This document shows positions 10,570 through 21,537 of a stretch of 64,000 bases of DNA, one piece after another (the first letter of the stretch is position 1; each line of letters opens with the position of its first letter). This stretch comes from Thozetella sp. PMI_491 (taxonomy: Eukaryota > Ascomycota > Sordariomycetes > Chaetosphaeriales > Chaetosphaeriaceae), in assembly GCA_021432635.1 (NCBI GenBank), contig MU270046.1:347913-411912 (forward strand), read 5' to 3'. A model generated the notes under the pieces. That model was not told the origin of the DNA and did not search any database. It saw nothing but the letters and a program-made list of their open reading frames with translations. The translations under genes were made by a program, and so were the position numbers.

Positions 10570-10757
10570 TTAATAGACCACCCCACTGTGTATCCCTTCT
10601 ACCCTTAAACCCCCCTTAGCTCCTCTGGCTAGGGGAAGATTGCGTGGGTGAACATAATTCCATGAAAGCAGCACAGGTCATGTATCTAGTATCGAACAAG
10701 GAGCTCCGGTTTTGAGCCGAGCGCGATATCTTCCTTGAGTGAGACCTCGAGTGAGAC

Positions 10758-11171
10758 GTGACGGTCAACATCGTTGATGAAGTATCTCTAGCCTTTGTCA
10801 GCTTGCTACATGGGGCTAAAGACGTGCTTAGCTTGCTACATGGAGCTAAAGACATGCTCAGCTTGCTCCATGGAGCTAAAGACGTGCTCAGCTTGCTACA
10901 TGGAGCTAAAGACGTGAGTCGGGACGGCTTGAAGCTTGCTAGTACTCTTGTCGGGGAATATGAAGACGGCGCACCACGACGGATGTTTATCCGAAGGACC
11001 CAAAATGTAACATGGAATCAATTTTCGGCGCTCTCGGATAGTTGCAGCAAGTTCCTCGGCCATACGATCGATATGCATCCCTGCCAACGACCCAGAGAAG
11101 TTCATCTCTCCGCTTCACTTTGGAAGATAGGCTCCACTTGGTATTTCAGCTCTCTGTACAGGGTGTCTTAA
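10758..11171 (+). CDS. Possible small repeat-containing protein, unrecognised
   Basis: A 137-codon open frame starting at an ATG contains four copies of the decapeptide SLLHGAKDVL (residues about 15-54), encoded by the 30-bp tandem repeat, then a unique tail with no recognised motif. There is no signal peptide or membrane segment. The repeat period is a multiple of three, so the frame is kept open whether or not it is translated. The minus strand also has open frames across the same DNA. It lies just outside the MITE-like element in a gene-poor stretch. It may be a real small gene or just open sequence. Confidence 0.3.
   Translation: MTVNIVDEVSLAFVSLLHGAKDVLSLLHGAKDMLSLLHGAKDVLSLLHGAKDVSRDGLKLASTLVGEYEDGAPRRMFIRRTQNVTWNQFSALSDSCSKFLGHTIDMHPCQRPREVHLSASLWKIGSTWYFSSLYRVS
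10801..10916. repeat. Four 30-bp tandem repeats
   Basis: Four head-to-tail units beginning GCTTGCTACATGGAGCTAAA and ending GACGTGCTCA, at 10801, 10831, 10861 and 10891. They differ at only one to three positions each; the last unit diverges at its end. Confidence 0.92.
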
Positions 11172-11265
11172 TAATATCTTTATTTTATACATGTTTATCA
11201 TGACTCATCCTATCCCCAAGGTATTGCAGCATTTTTCCGTATCCAAGACCACGGTCTACAAGCAC

Positions 11266-12796
11266 CTATACGTCTGCTAAGCCTTTCACATCATACTCTA
11301 CATCCGTCCGTATCACATATTTGGCGCCTTTGACCACTCCTGTTCCTTCGTGCAGAAGCGCCCCGTTCGCGTCTCCGTGAGGGAAGATCGCTACGCTGCC
11401 CATGATAGGCCGCACGGGATAGGCATTGAGTGTGCCTTCCCGTGCCGCCGGCAGGAAGAACGTGGTTTCACCGCCCTCGAACTCGTCGTTCAGGTAGACC
11501 AAGAAAGTAAACAGGGAGCTTTGCTTCTTGCCTTCGGGAGAGGCATCGTAGACATATGTGTCGTTCGGGAGGATCCCGGACGGCGGCCACGCCCCATCGA
11601 TATGGCATCGGTACTCTGCGCCGGGGACATAGCGGTACACGCGAAAGCGTCGGTTGATTCCCCGGCATAGACGGCCGTTGACGTGCGGAGGAACAAAGGG
11701 GGAGATACGCGCCCAGAGCGTATCGTGAAACACGGTGTCGACAACCCAGTAGAAGTTATGGGCTAAGATGCTGATGTCTCCGTCCTCCCGGACCGGCGCG
11801 TCGGGGAGGAAATTAACGCTTTCGCCTGCGGCGATGATGGCCTTGCACTCCGCCACAGACAAGACGTTCATCGCCACGCCCAGGCCGGGGACGATCGGGT
11901 GGGGGTGAAATGTTATGGCCGGCGACTCGGGAGAGAGGGGAACGGCATCTGGGGTAGATGTGTAGAGGATGGCAGGGTGGTGATTGGGGGGCTTCCTAAG
12001 GGCGCCTTCCGTTGTCTCTATCACTCGCAAGGAGCTAGGCAGCGAGCTAGGGGCCGAATCAAAGATGGTCTTATCCAAAACAGACTGGTAGACTTGGTGA
12101 GGCACCGTGTCGGGACGGAGGTCCCAGATGTCCTGCACGGCAATGGAAGGTGTTAGGGATTGGCAGAAAGCATTCGGGTTAGTGTCCACGATCCCGGTGG
12201 TTCGGAGGACCGCATCGAGGACGCTGAGGCGCTCTTGGGCCTCCGGTGAGCGCTCGGTAGTAACCTGGGTGACCCCTGCCGGGCGTGTCGACAAGCCACT
12301 GATGACGTCGAGGTCTCGCACCCACCGGCACAAGGCTCCTAGCTTGGGCTCTTCCCGCCGTAGGCGCATCTCAGCCAGCAAGATTCGCGCCTCGAGGTAC
12401 TGCCCGTCTGCAAGCGCACCGGAGATGCGGGCGGTGAGGTTCGTGCCCGCTGGGAAATTATTAGCAACTCGCGTATAATTCCTCTCGTTAAAGGCGGTGG
12501 CGAAACTCACTAGCCGCGTTGACGCCCGTGGTGCAGGCCTGGCGGAATTCATGGACAGCCACCCGTAGGTCCTTGCATGGCTTCGACTTGATCAAGCCGG
12601 GGTACTGCGCTAGTGTTTTCAGGGTGTCGACGGTGATCTCGAGCTCCTCCTCGGACGTGACCGTCTGGAGGCTCCTCGGCTCGACAGGGTCGTCACTGCT
12701 GGGTGGCGAGATCGGGCGAGCTGCCTTAGCGGGTCTCTGGGCCGATGTGGCCTGTCCCTGGGCCTTTCTCTTCTTCGCCGCCGATTTGGATGTCAT
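11266..12796 (-). CDS. Prolyl 4-hydroxylase-like 2OG-Fe(II) dioxygenase
   Basis: Exons are 12511..12796 and 11266..12449 with a 61-nt intron (GTGAGT donor, GCTAATAAT branch, CCCAG acceptor), giving 489 residues. The C-terminal third is a P4H-type double-stranded beta-helix: the iron ligands are H378 and D380 in CHIDGAW and H462 in LLHEGTG, and a basic residue ten to fourteen positions later (K472 or R476) would bind 2-oxoglutarate. FLVYLNDEFEGGETTFFLP is the conserved strand between them. The N-terminus is Lys/Pro-rich (KSAAKKRKAQGQ), lacks a signal peptide and could carry a nuclear signal, so this is not a secretory collagen-type enzyme. The middle 200 residues are unassigned. The likely reaction is hydroxylation of a protein or small molecule coupled to 2-oxoglutarate decarboxylation; the substrate is unknown. 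Confidence 0.87.
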
Positions 12797-13121
12797 GGCG
12801 GGTGCTTATCAATTCTTTCAAGCTCGATGGTTTGTTATCGAAGATTGTGGCCAGAGACAACGTACGTTCGAAGAAAAGTTAAAATGGGTCCTCACTGCCT
12901 TACCTAATTGTGGATTCTGAGAGACCCCATGAGCCAGGGCTACGTCTAGGGAGGACAGATATGATTGGCCAATAATGACACTCCCCACAGAGGCGGGGTT
13001 AGTAAAAATGCTCGGCTATAGAATATTCCGTTCCGGTATCAAAAAGTGGGTCGGCCACTCGTGAAGCCCTGTATACCTCATATCACTTTCTTATTCCTTT
13101 ATATTTACATCTCTAACTTAT
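12797..13121. other. Intergenic spacer upstream of the dioxygenase
   Basis: About 325 bp between two minus-strand genes. It contains the dioxygenase promoter and the 3' region of the second Zn2Cys6 regulator. No specific site was identified. Confidence 0.5.
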
Positions 13122-15363
13122 TCATATCGGGTCCCCTGCCCATTGGTCCCAGCTCCAACTTCCTGGCTCTCCGTAGTTGCCAAACACGTCGTTCCAGAAC
13201 TGCGCCTCAGATGCGTCCTCGGGCTGGGGCGACGTCGTCGCGTTGCCGATGGTGGGGGTGAGGGAAGGCATGCTGACAGGCGTCGTAGCTGCCGAAATCT
13301 CTCGTCTAAGCCGTAATACGTAATGTGGAGCGCTTGGCTGGTGTCCCGAGGATTCAGCCAAGCGGCCTGCGCGAACCTCCCACGCCTTGAGTACGTACAC
13401 CCCGAGCAGGTGGTGCTGTCGCTTCCTGAGGTCGAGAAAGCTGTCATTGTATCGGTAGACAACATCGACCTGGGCCCATGCTCTCTCCACCAATGGCCCA
13501 GATTGCTGCTTGGTGAGCTGCCCGACCATGAAGGAAAACATTTCCAGCGGGAGCTGGAGCTTTAGGTACCAGATGAAACCCGAGCGGAGGGCCCAAGCGT
13601 AGTGGCGGGTGACATGCTCTACGCCCTCGACAGATACGCGGAACGCTCGTTGGAGGAACTTCTCGGGCCCGCCCTCGATCTCGTTCAGGTGGGGTTTGAT
13701 GATGTTGTACATGCGGTCGAGGATGATATCCTTCGTCATGAGGGACATTTCGTGAGCCGGGCCCATTTTCGGGTCGCATTCCTTGTCGAGAAAATCGCCC
13801 ATAGTCTCGTCCAGATTCTTAATCTCGGCGAGGAATAACTCCTGGACGACGGGGCTGATGTACGAGCCGTATTCCAGTCGTTGTTCGATGAGAAGCGGCA
13901 GGTTTTTGACTTGATTCATAATGAACTTCGTGATAAGGCAAGCAAGGCGTTGAAACACCATCTCGGTCGGCCCTTCCTTGGATATGATAGGTTCCGTCTG
14001 GCCAGGATGGAAATCGGCATCGTTTACGTTCTTTGGTTCTAGTACCTCCCAGTCCAGGGGGAGGTGCAAATGGCTAAGGCCAGACTCGAGGGCGTATCGG
14101 CAGTCGTTGAGCAGGATGTACCACCAGAGCCGTCGCCGCATCTCCGTCTCGAACGGTGGCAAGCCGAGTGACTCGCCGTCCCGATGGATTCCCAGTTTCT
14201 GGCCGATACGGACCGAAACGGAATTGAGAATCCACGCGCTGTGGTTGTCGTACTCTTTTTGAAGCGCCACCTAACTTCGTTAGCCACGGTTTAAGACAAG
14301 GTCCCCGGGCCTCGTCTTGGTGTTCTGTACCTGATACATCAAAAGTGCCTGTAATAGAACCAGGTCTGGTCTGGCGAGGAAGTGTTGTTGGATGAGCATG
14401 GTCCGGAGATCACGCGTAAATCGGTGGATCGCTTGCTCGCGGGGCTGGCCGAAGTGGCATACGCACTCTTCTTGGGACATCGCCATCGATGAAAGTGTGT
14501 AGATGGCGAGCAGTAGCGTCCGCATATTGCCTGGGAGCGACTCGGACTTTCCATCCCGAGCTACCTGTATGTACGGCTCGAGGCTTGGTACGTGTATCAG
14601 TTTGACCATAGGATTCACCCGCTCTAGGTATGTCTCCCAAAGAACAGAAACATCGTTGGGGCGTGGCTCAAAAGGCTCAGCCTCCCCCAGATCTCCATCC
14701 GTCTCAGAATCGTACAGCATGCCGGGGAAGTCGTCGGCCCCGGCACTTGCTCGCAAGCCACCATCGCCGTTGCCCGGCTCGCTCTCTAGGATTTTCTTCA
14801 TAGCGCTCAACTAGGGCGCAAGGCACCGAGTCAGGAACCAGGACGCCGGGAGAGAAGGAGAAGGAGGCACCAACCTCATTATACACGGTGCCAAGGAGGG
14901 CGTTGTCTACGAAGCGGGTCTTGCCGTCTTGGAGAACCAGCTTCCCCATGGAGCGCTCTAGCGAGTCGAGGGAGAAGTCGTCCGCCTCTAGCTCGGGCGT
15001 GGGCGGCGACGGCGGCTGGGACTTGTCAACGGGGGTGCCGATGTCCCGCAGCAGCGCCTCGCATTTAATGAGCCTGTCCTGGAGCTCCTGGCGCATGCCC
15101 CTCCGGGGCCGCCTAGGGGCGGGCGTGCTTGGTACGCATGCAAGGCCCGACTGCAAAGGGCGTGTTAGTGGTTAGTGACGCGCCGCATGCCGCTCCGTGG
15201 GCGGGGCCGGCCGTACCTTGGTGCAGTGTGAGCACGGAAAGACGCGGTCGCAGCGGATTTTGCGCTGCTGGCAGCTGACGCACGCGAGCGGCCGCGGAGA
15301 CCTGGAGCGGCCGTCGTGGGCCGGCGGCGACGCGGTCGGCGATTCTACCATGGTCGATGTCAC
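13122..15363 (-). CDS. Zn2Cys6 transcription factor with Fungal_trans domain
   Basis: Exons are 15217..15363, 14875..15150, 14331..14810 and 13122..14270 (683 residues), with introns of 66, 64 and 60 nt, all GT-AG. The finger has C28, C31, C38, C44, C47 and C54; the sixth Cys comes from exon 2, which supports the first splice. The next segment, [13 protein letters not shown], is produced by the second splice. The middle-homology region contains [28 protein letters not shown] and, after the third splice, [16 protein letters not shown] with [14 protein letters not shown], the classic Fungal_trans (PF04082) signature. The protein is a nuclear DNA-binding regulator. An ATG four codons downstream of 15363 is an alternative start. 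The C-terminus is acidic and Trp-rich (SWSWDQW), which could act in activation. The regulated genes are unknown. Confidence 0.88.
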
Positions 15364-16121
15364 GTTCGAGACTCCGCCGAGGATGCCAGGGGCGGTTGTT
15401 CAATGGCAAGAGCGCTAAAGATCCCGGCGCGCACAACTGCGAGAAATCGGGTCGGGGCCCTGCGATCGGATCGCCGGGCTGGAGATAAACCCCGAGGCTT
15501 TGGCGCATTTTGTGGATCCTCTCGGGGAAAGTGGGGTAGCCAGAGGCCCAAGTCAACATCCCAGTGGCCCCTGAATCGGGCGACGTCAATGCCGTCATCA
15601 CGGCTAAGGTACTGTACTAGTTTACATAAGGCTGGTACAGAAGCAACAACCTTTTCCGCCTTAACTAGTCCAATACCTCCGTTACTTACTCAGCTGTCAC
15701 GGCTATGGTCTGTAGAATGTGACAACGACCGTAGATAGCCACTACATTGTAGGTATAGCAAAACACCAAGTCCATAGTGCGCGACTTGTGGATCACAGAT
15801 TCCGAAGTTGCCTACTCCTTTCAATTCGCCCACTCCGACAACAATAAGAGCGATGTACGGGGTTGATACCCTTTACAGTAACTAATCGGTGCTGGTTTAA
15901 CACAAAAAAAAAACGAAATCCTTCTTCCTATACACTACGAGCGATACGAAGAAACCGTGCTGCCTGCTCATGCCATTATACACAGGTATTGGAATGAGAA
16001 GACTCACCCAGATAAATTGTGAAATATAAGCCAATTTCGGAGTCTGCAACTGGATTATATTTTTGCAAGTCTAACATAAATGCTAACTCTGCCTTGCATA
16101 TGTTTAAGAGAGCCATTCACC
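15364..16121. other. Intergenic, no gene recognised
   Basis: Upstream region of the second Zn2Cys6 gene. It includes a poly-A run at about 15904-15913. No supported gene. Confidence 0.5.
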
Positions 16122-16430
16122 ATAAGCTTCGTTGTAGCAGTGTTGAGCCCCAACAACGACGATATAATCTTCAACATGGACTATTGCCTCAATTCGCACA
16201 TGCGGCAGGTCTAAAAGGCTGGGAAGAAGCTGAGTTTAGTGAAGTGGGAACTTGTCGAGTATGTGCCGGGGCCAGACGGCCAAAAGCCACCACACAAGTT
16301 GTGCACTATTCTTGTCTGGGCAAACGCAAAGAGCTTTACAGCGGCACTCGCTGCGTTTACGCCCAAAGAGACCATGTTTGGTATTTACGAGCCCACCTCT
16401 CTTGGCGGAAATTGTGCTGCCAGCAGTTAA
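16122..16430 (+). pseudogene. EthD-domain (dimeric alpha-beta barrel) gene relic
   Basis: One frame reads SFVVAVLSPNNDDIIFNMDY, then NSHMRQV, a stop, and KWELVEYVPGPDGQKPP followed by LCTILVWANAKSFTAALAA. This is the order of the fungal EthD family (about 100 residues; typical landmarks are VLYPN, FDMDYYLNTHMP, VVEYVPGPDG). The position expected to be the start Met is ATA at 16122-16124, and an in-frame TAA lies at 16212-16214. Both are compatible with C/G-to-T/A mutation. No intron explains them. EthD proteins are small dimeric barrels, found near degradative or polyketide genes, that catalyse ring or ether chemistry. Here no metabolic partner is adjacent. The call rests on family resemblance recalled by eye. 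Confidence 0.6.
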
Positions 16431-17128
16431 TCCGGCGGAGCATGGATGACAAAGAGGTCATGGACAGCCTTCATTGCATATCTCCAGGACGACCCAGCAG
16501 CGCTTTAGCTCCCGTGTACTAGTAGTGCTTCCCACTTCCACAATACACATTGAATTCAGGTTTTGTATTTCACCTTGAAAGGGGAATAGTGTTTTCGTTA
16601 AGGGGGCGAGAAGCTTCGGCGTTACTACCCGCTAAATAAACGTCATCTCGGCTTCTTGGCGGAGTCAAAGCTGCAGGATGTCGCGATAAGCCTGCAGATC
16701 TCTACGGCTGTGGTTACTTGATCGGTTCTCGATCAATTAAAACCGTCGAGGGCCCTCTTTCCTCCCATACTGCTGCCAGTGGTACATAGGGAGTGGACTC
16801 CTGCGTCGAGTAGGTATGAAGGCAACCGTCTTATCCCTATGGGCGCAAGCGGCAACGCGTGGCTCCTACATGCTGGTGGCTGGTATTGAGGGGTATGGGG
16901 AGACGTGTCCGCGCGTTGGAATTTGAGGGTGATCTGTCGAGGGGGGTTCTTATTGGCACATGGGTCGACTTAGTTAGCCACGGTCCCACTTCTATATATG
17001 TTACCGCGCCATTCATCTTTGAACCCGAGATTCTTGGTTGATATTCTAACCATGTTGTGAATTATCGCTTCCAATGAATCTTATTGATCAATATTAATCT
17101 CGCTCAGCACAACTACCGCACATCTGCG
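16431..17128. other. Intergenic, no gene recognised
   Basis: Contains the promoter of the membrane-protein gene at 17129. A 60-codon frame at 16859-17041 shows nothing recognisable. Confidence 0.5.
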
Positions 17129-19354
17129 ATGGATACCGATAACACCACAGCTTCTTCCGACATCCAGGACAATGTCCACCTAGGTGTCTGGACGAACTGG
17201 TCGCGAGGCCCTGTGCTGGGCGTAACAATTACCCTCACTCGAGATCAAGGCAACCTTGCTATTGCATTCACCACATTTTTCATCGGAGTCGTATCCTCGC
17301 GCTTCTGGAAAATCGCATGTCTGTCTTTTCATCGACTATACTCAATCCCCCAACCCCGCGATGCCGTCTACCACCAGCGCCAGGCGGTGCTGTCTAATTC
17401 GGCAGACGCAACCGCCGGAGCCTGGCTACTCATTCAGCTCTGGTGGGCATGGCGTACATCAGCTACGCACCTCCTAAAGCGAATTCTGCCTCTACTCTTG
17501 TTTGCAACCCTCTGCATCTCCGGCTTCGCCGCTGCTAGTGGCTTCTCATCCCAAATTGCAACCAGCATGGGCGATGAGGTCCTTCTAAGTGGGAAGAGCT
17601 GCGGTATCATCTACGAGTCGTTGAAGGGAGACCCGATCAATTTGAATGGGGTTGCCATTATAGATGAGTACGCGTCAAACCTCGCAGCTAGCGCAGAAGA
17701 GTATGTTCGGCAGTGTTATGGATCTCACGCCAAAGGCATCAGCCTATTCGAGTGCAATCGATTTGTCTTCGACAAAATTCCAATTTATATCGACCGGAAC
17801 GCAACATGCCCGTTTAAAAAAGCGGAGGTTTGCCGAAAGAACTCATCCAACATTTATCTCGAGACTGGCGAGCTCGATAGCCACACACATCTAGGCTTGA
17901 ACGCTCCCCAGAACGACAGGTTCCATTTCCGCACATCCTACCACTGTGCACCACTTAAAACAGATGGGTATACGAGTAACTACACTGAAGGGCCCTGGAA
18001 TTACACCAGATATCAATACGGTGATCGATTGGGAGACTCTGCCGACACCGAATCGACAGTCAAGGTGATTTCAGTGGATGACCAGTACCAGATAAACCTT
18101 GTGGCTACGCCCTTGACAGGTGATCTCGATATAGCGTACGTTTGCTTCGTCAGTTTGTTTTGCGATGGTGTTTTGCTCACGTACCTGTTGCGAACATAGT
18201 GCTCTGAGCGCCCAAGTTGTCAATGGTAGCTTCTATCCAAACTCTTCAAGTTTTAACCCAGGCTCAGATATCTATCGATCTGACGGAGACATCGATATCG
18301 CTTTCCTAGTTGGAAACGGAATCCTTTTTGACCAGCGGAGCGACGACGATTGGTATCGGGCAACCGTTGTATCCGCCAATGTGACTTTACCCAGGGTTAA
18401 CGGCTCAAAGCTCGTCTACAGGCCGGAGGAAGCAGCTTCCCCGATGGGCTGTGTCGCCCAATATCAATTCTGTAACCCATCGCTTCCGAAGGAGCCTCGA
18501 TGTGGACCGCACTCCGGCATTTACGATGCAGCAATCCAAGCTGGGCCACTATTCGGTCTGACCGAAGACCAAATCACCGATTACAACCCCGAAGTATCTG
18601 AAAAGACAGCGTCTTGTTTTCTCTGGTTTGTCAACTCTTTGTTTGCCTCCATCTTACCAGGTCAGGTCCTTGCCTCCCTCGGGTCGAGGGCACTCGCACC
18701 CCAGGCTTATCTAGGCGAAAATGTCCGGGGACCGATACGCGACAACCAATGGCAGCTTGACGTTATTCACTGGTGGTCGACATCGCTGGCATCCATACAA
18801 CTAAGTGTTGTAAACGTAGCAACCGGACCGCAGTCTTCAGCCTATAACAGCACTCTTCTCCTTCCAAATCCATTCCAACGAAAAATGTGCGACAACCAGG
18901 TACGTGGCGAGCTCTTACATACACCGATAGCTATTACTAATTTCAAGACTAGAAAATACGAAGCACGGACTACACCTCATTCAGCGTGCTCGGGCTGATT
19001 CTCGTTTACGTAACTGGCACACTTATTATCATTATTTCATACCTGCTTGAACCCATCTTTGACTGCTTGGAGAAGCGTCGCAAGAGTGTGGATTACCGCA
19101 ACCTAGAGTGGAGATCCAATCAATTTCTTCAACTCCAACGTCTTGGATACAGCAGTCTTGGCCGTGGAACGTGGTCTAGGGCCGCCGATAGTATACCAAT
19201 GACGGAAAGGGGCGAAGAATTCGAATCCTTGGCTCTGTGGAAAGATAGCCCTATAACTGAAGATAACGTCGTACCTAAGAAGTCAGATGAACTCGGAAGG
19301 TCAGTCACTCTAGTCAACTTAGACGAGGGGCAAGAAATGTGGCAAGAAAAATAG
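17129..19354 (+). CDS. Large fungal integral membrane protein, unknown function
   Basis: Exons are 17129..18135, 18200..18899 and 18953..19354 (702 residues), with GTACGT donors and a TACTAAT branch in the last intron. An ATG 15 codons upstream is possible, but MDTDNTTASSD is the more usual beginning. Hydrophobic segments are seen near residues 58-75, 135-155 and about 575-600 (VLGLILVYVTGTLIIIISYL). Between them is a long, probably extracellular region rich in Cys and N-glycosylation sequons (for example NYTEGPWNYT), followed by the conserved block CDNQ-KIRSTDYTSFSVLGL. The cytosolic tail carries EWRSNQFLQLQRLGYSSLGR-GTWSR. This layout recurs in many Sordariomycete proteins annotated only as hypothetical. 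It could be a surface sensor or channel, but the sequence does not show a function. Confidence 0.82.
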
Positions 19355-19611
19355 ACGCAGCGGATATAGATCAATATAGCTACGGCGATGCAGGGGCTAT
19401 TGCCATGGGATCTACATAGAAAACAGCACAAATTACCTAATAAATTTACTTCATCTATAGAGGCCAAGTCAAATCCATTTATTCTTGTTTCCTTAGACTA
19501 TGAACCATAATGCCTTTCCTTTTCACCCCCTCGACCTATTTTACACACCCGTAGCAGTGAGTCTTATTTTACCAATCCCACTTTCCCAATCCTAAACTCT
19601 TTCCACACCAC

Positions 19612-21537
19612 CTAGTATAGCCGACGTGGGCAGAAGCTACGCGGTTTGGGTGGGACTTGTGGCCCTGCCTCGCTCTTCCAGTCGTTGCCATAAGCACCAG
19701 TCTTCTTGTCGGAGCGGAGGCTGTCTTGGTCGAAACGACTGTATGCATGAGGCAGGCGGTCTACGAGCTCCAGCTCCTCGCTCCTCGTGTCACTCTGTGT
19801 TCTATACTCTACCGATACGTGGGTAGTTTTGGCGATCATCTTGTGCGGTGACAGTGCGCCCAGTCGTGCAAACCTCGACCGCGAGCGGCTCTCGCTCTCG
19901 TCGGAGCCCGACTTCTTGATCTCACTCCCAATGAGAGACTTGAATACACGCGGGCACACTCGGCGGAGGAGAGCGGCGATGCCTGGCATGCATGTACAGA
20001 TGACGCTGACGTCGATCTCAATGATAGACCATACTCCCACCCGGGTATAGTCAACTGACGCATGGAATTAGCCACGGGTACTCAGTCGAGCAGTCACTAT
20101 GTTTCACACTCACAGGTGGGGTTTGTGGACCTTCCGAACTGTAGCAGCGACTGCAAGCGATACACACTGCAACCAGTGACACTAACGGATGAGTATTAGA
20201 TCAGAGCTTCGACTAGTAGTCTAGCATGGAAACGTACAACAACCCAACTAGGAACATGAGTATGACGGCGGCTTTCCTCTTCCATTTCATCTCCAGGGGA
20301 ATTCTGTATGGTGCGTGGTCAGCAATATCCTTAGAGTTGGCCTTGGAACGTACAATTGAGGAATGGGCAAGATGAAGATGCAGAGGTCCAATGCCATGTT
20401 GATCCCTGCCATCGCATACACTTGCGCGTTCACATTCGCACAGTGTCCTTCATGTTTGCCATCCCATTGTTCCCAGTTGTAGCTGACAGGAGCGCAGAGC
20501 AGCAAGCTCGAGACAACGCAGGCTATTCCAAAGGCCAAGACAACGCCGCAGAGAACTTTACATTGCAGTCGGAAGGTCGTGCTTGGGAATATTCGAAGGT
20601 AGAGAAATAGCAAGGATAGCTTAGTGAAGACAACCTCAAAAGTGTAGAGGAATTCCTCAATCCAGAAGAACTGAGAAGTCTCCAAGTCAGGCATCGGTCT
20701 CGAGAGGTTGTGGATATGGAGGCTCACAAAGAGGACGTTCGTGATGTTCTCTGGATCGAGGGCCCAGATGTCCTTACCCAGGCCGTCATTTATCACTACA
20801 AAGGGTTAGTGTTATTTCTAAGAGATAGTTGGGTGGGTAACTTACTGATCACTGCGATGACACAGACTGGTGTTAGCCCAGCCTACGAGAAATCTTTAGC
20901 ATGTTGGCAAGAAGATGTTGGCAAGAAGGTCGGTTTGTGGCCATAGTGAGCTTACCAGACATGCCACGATAATCCAGTCATCCCAGTAAAAGTGGGCACC
21001 AAAGAAGGGTAATCTGGCGATAAGGCGAGCAACAACGGCAATTACAGCTATCGCGTACAATGTTATTGCGATTGCCTTTGTGCTCCCGCCAATGTCTTGA
21101 GGAGGCACGCCGCATGCTCCTTTCTGGAACTTGAGAGTTGCTATAAAATTCAGAGAGTTAGAATTTGCTCTTGAACATTCTTCCTTACAAAAGACGCGTC
21201 CAATTACCTACCGAGTTGCTCTAGGACGGTACAGTTCTGCAGCAAACATGCTTCAATGTTAACTGTCAGAGGCGCGTTGGTGCAAATGCACTCAAAGTCC
21301 GTAATCGTGCACGGTGAGGCCAAAACATTCGTGACGATGCATTCCACCTACTAGTATTAGCAATCATTGCCCTTGAATGAGCCCGGAACGAGGTCAGAAG
21401 GAGTAGCATACTGCAGAGGGGGCCAAGTCAGTCTGCATCTGGGCGAGGATTGCTGTGACGTTGCTCGAAGGGTTGGTATCAGACGCGGCGGTGCAGACCG
21501 CTACGGCCCACCAGAGGCGGAAAGGCCCGAGCCTCAT
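19612..21537 (-). CDS. Pth11-type GPCR with N-terminal CFEM domain
   Basis: Nine exons: 21412..21537, 21212..21347, 20956..21140, 20846..20882, 20728..20795, 20354..20670, 20238..20303, 20114..20181 and 19612..20054, summing to 481 residues. Residues about 43-97 form a CFEM region with C45, C55, C62, C64, C76, C81 and a later Cys in GACG. The usual first Cys of the eight-Cys pattern is not evident, so one disulfide may be missing. The rhodopsin-like seven-helix part follows: YAIAVIAVVARLIAR, DDWIIVACL, NGLGKDIW-like NDGLGKDIWAL, FFWIEEFLYTFEVV, KLSLLFLYLRIFP, VYAMAGINMALDLCIF and VGVWSIIEIDVSVICTCMP. The tail is polar and Ser-rich. Relatives act at the plasma membrane in surface or host sensing through G-protein signalling. 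It converges with the unknown membrane protein (257 bp apart). Confidence 0.88.

Noticed and set aside
9939-10575. Assignment of the MITE to piggyBac from TTAA
   Set aside because: The direct flank is TTAATA, and TIR identity begins after it; with a 4-bp TTAA cut the TIR ends would not match.
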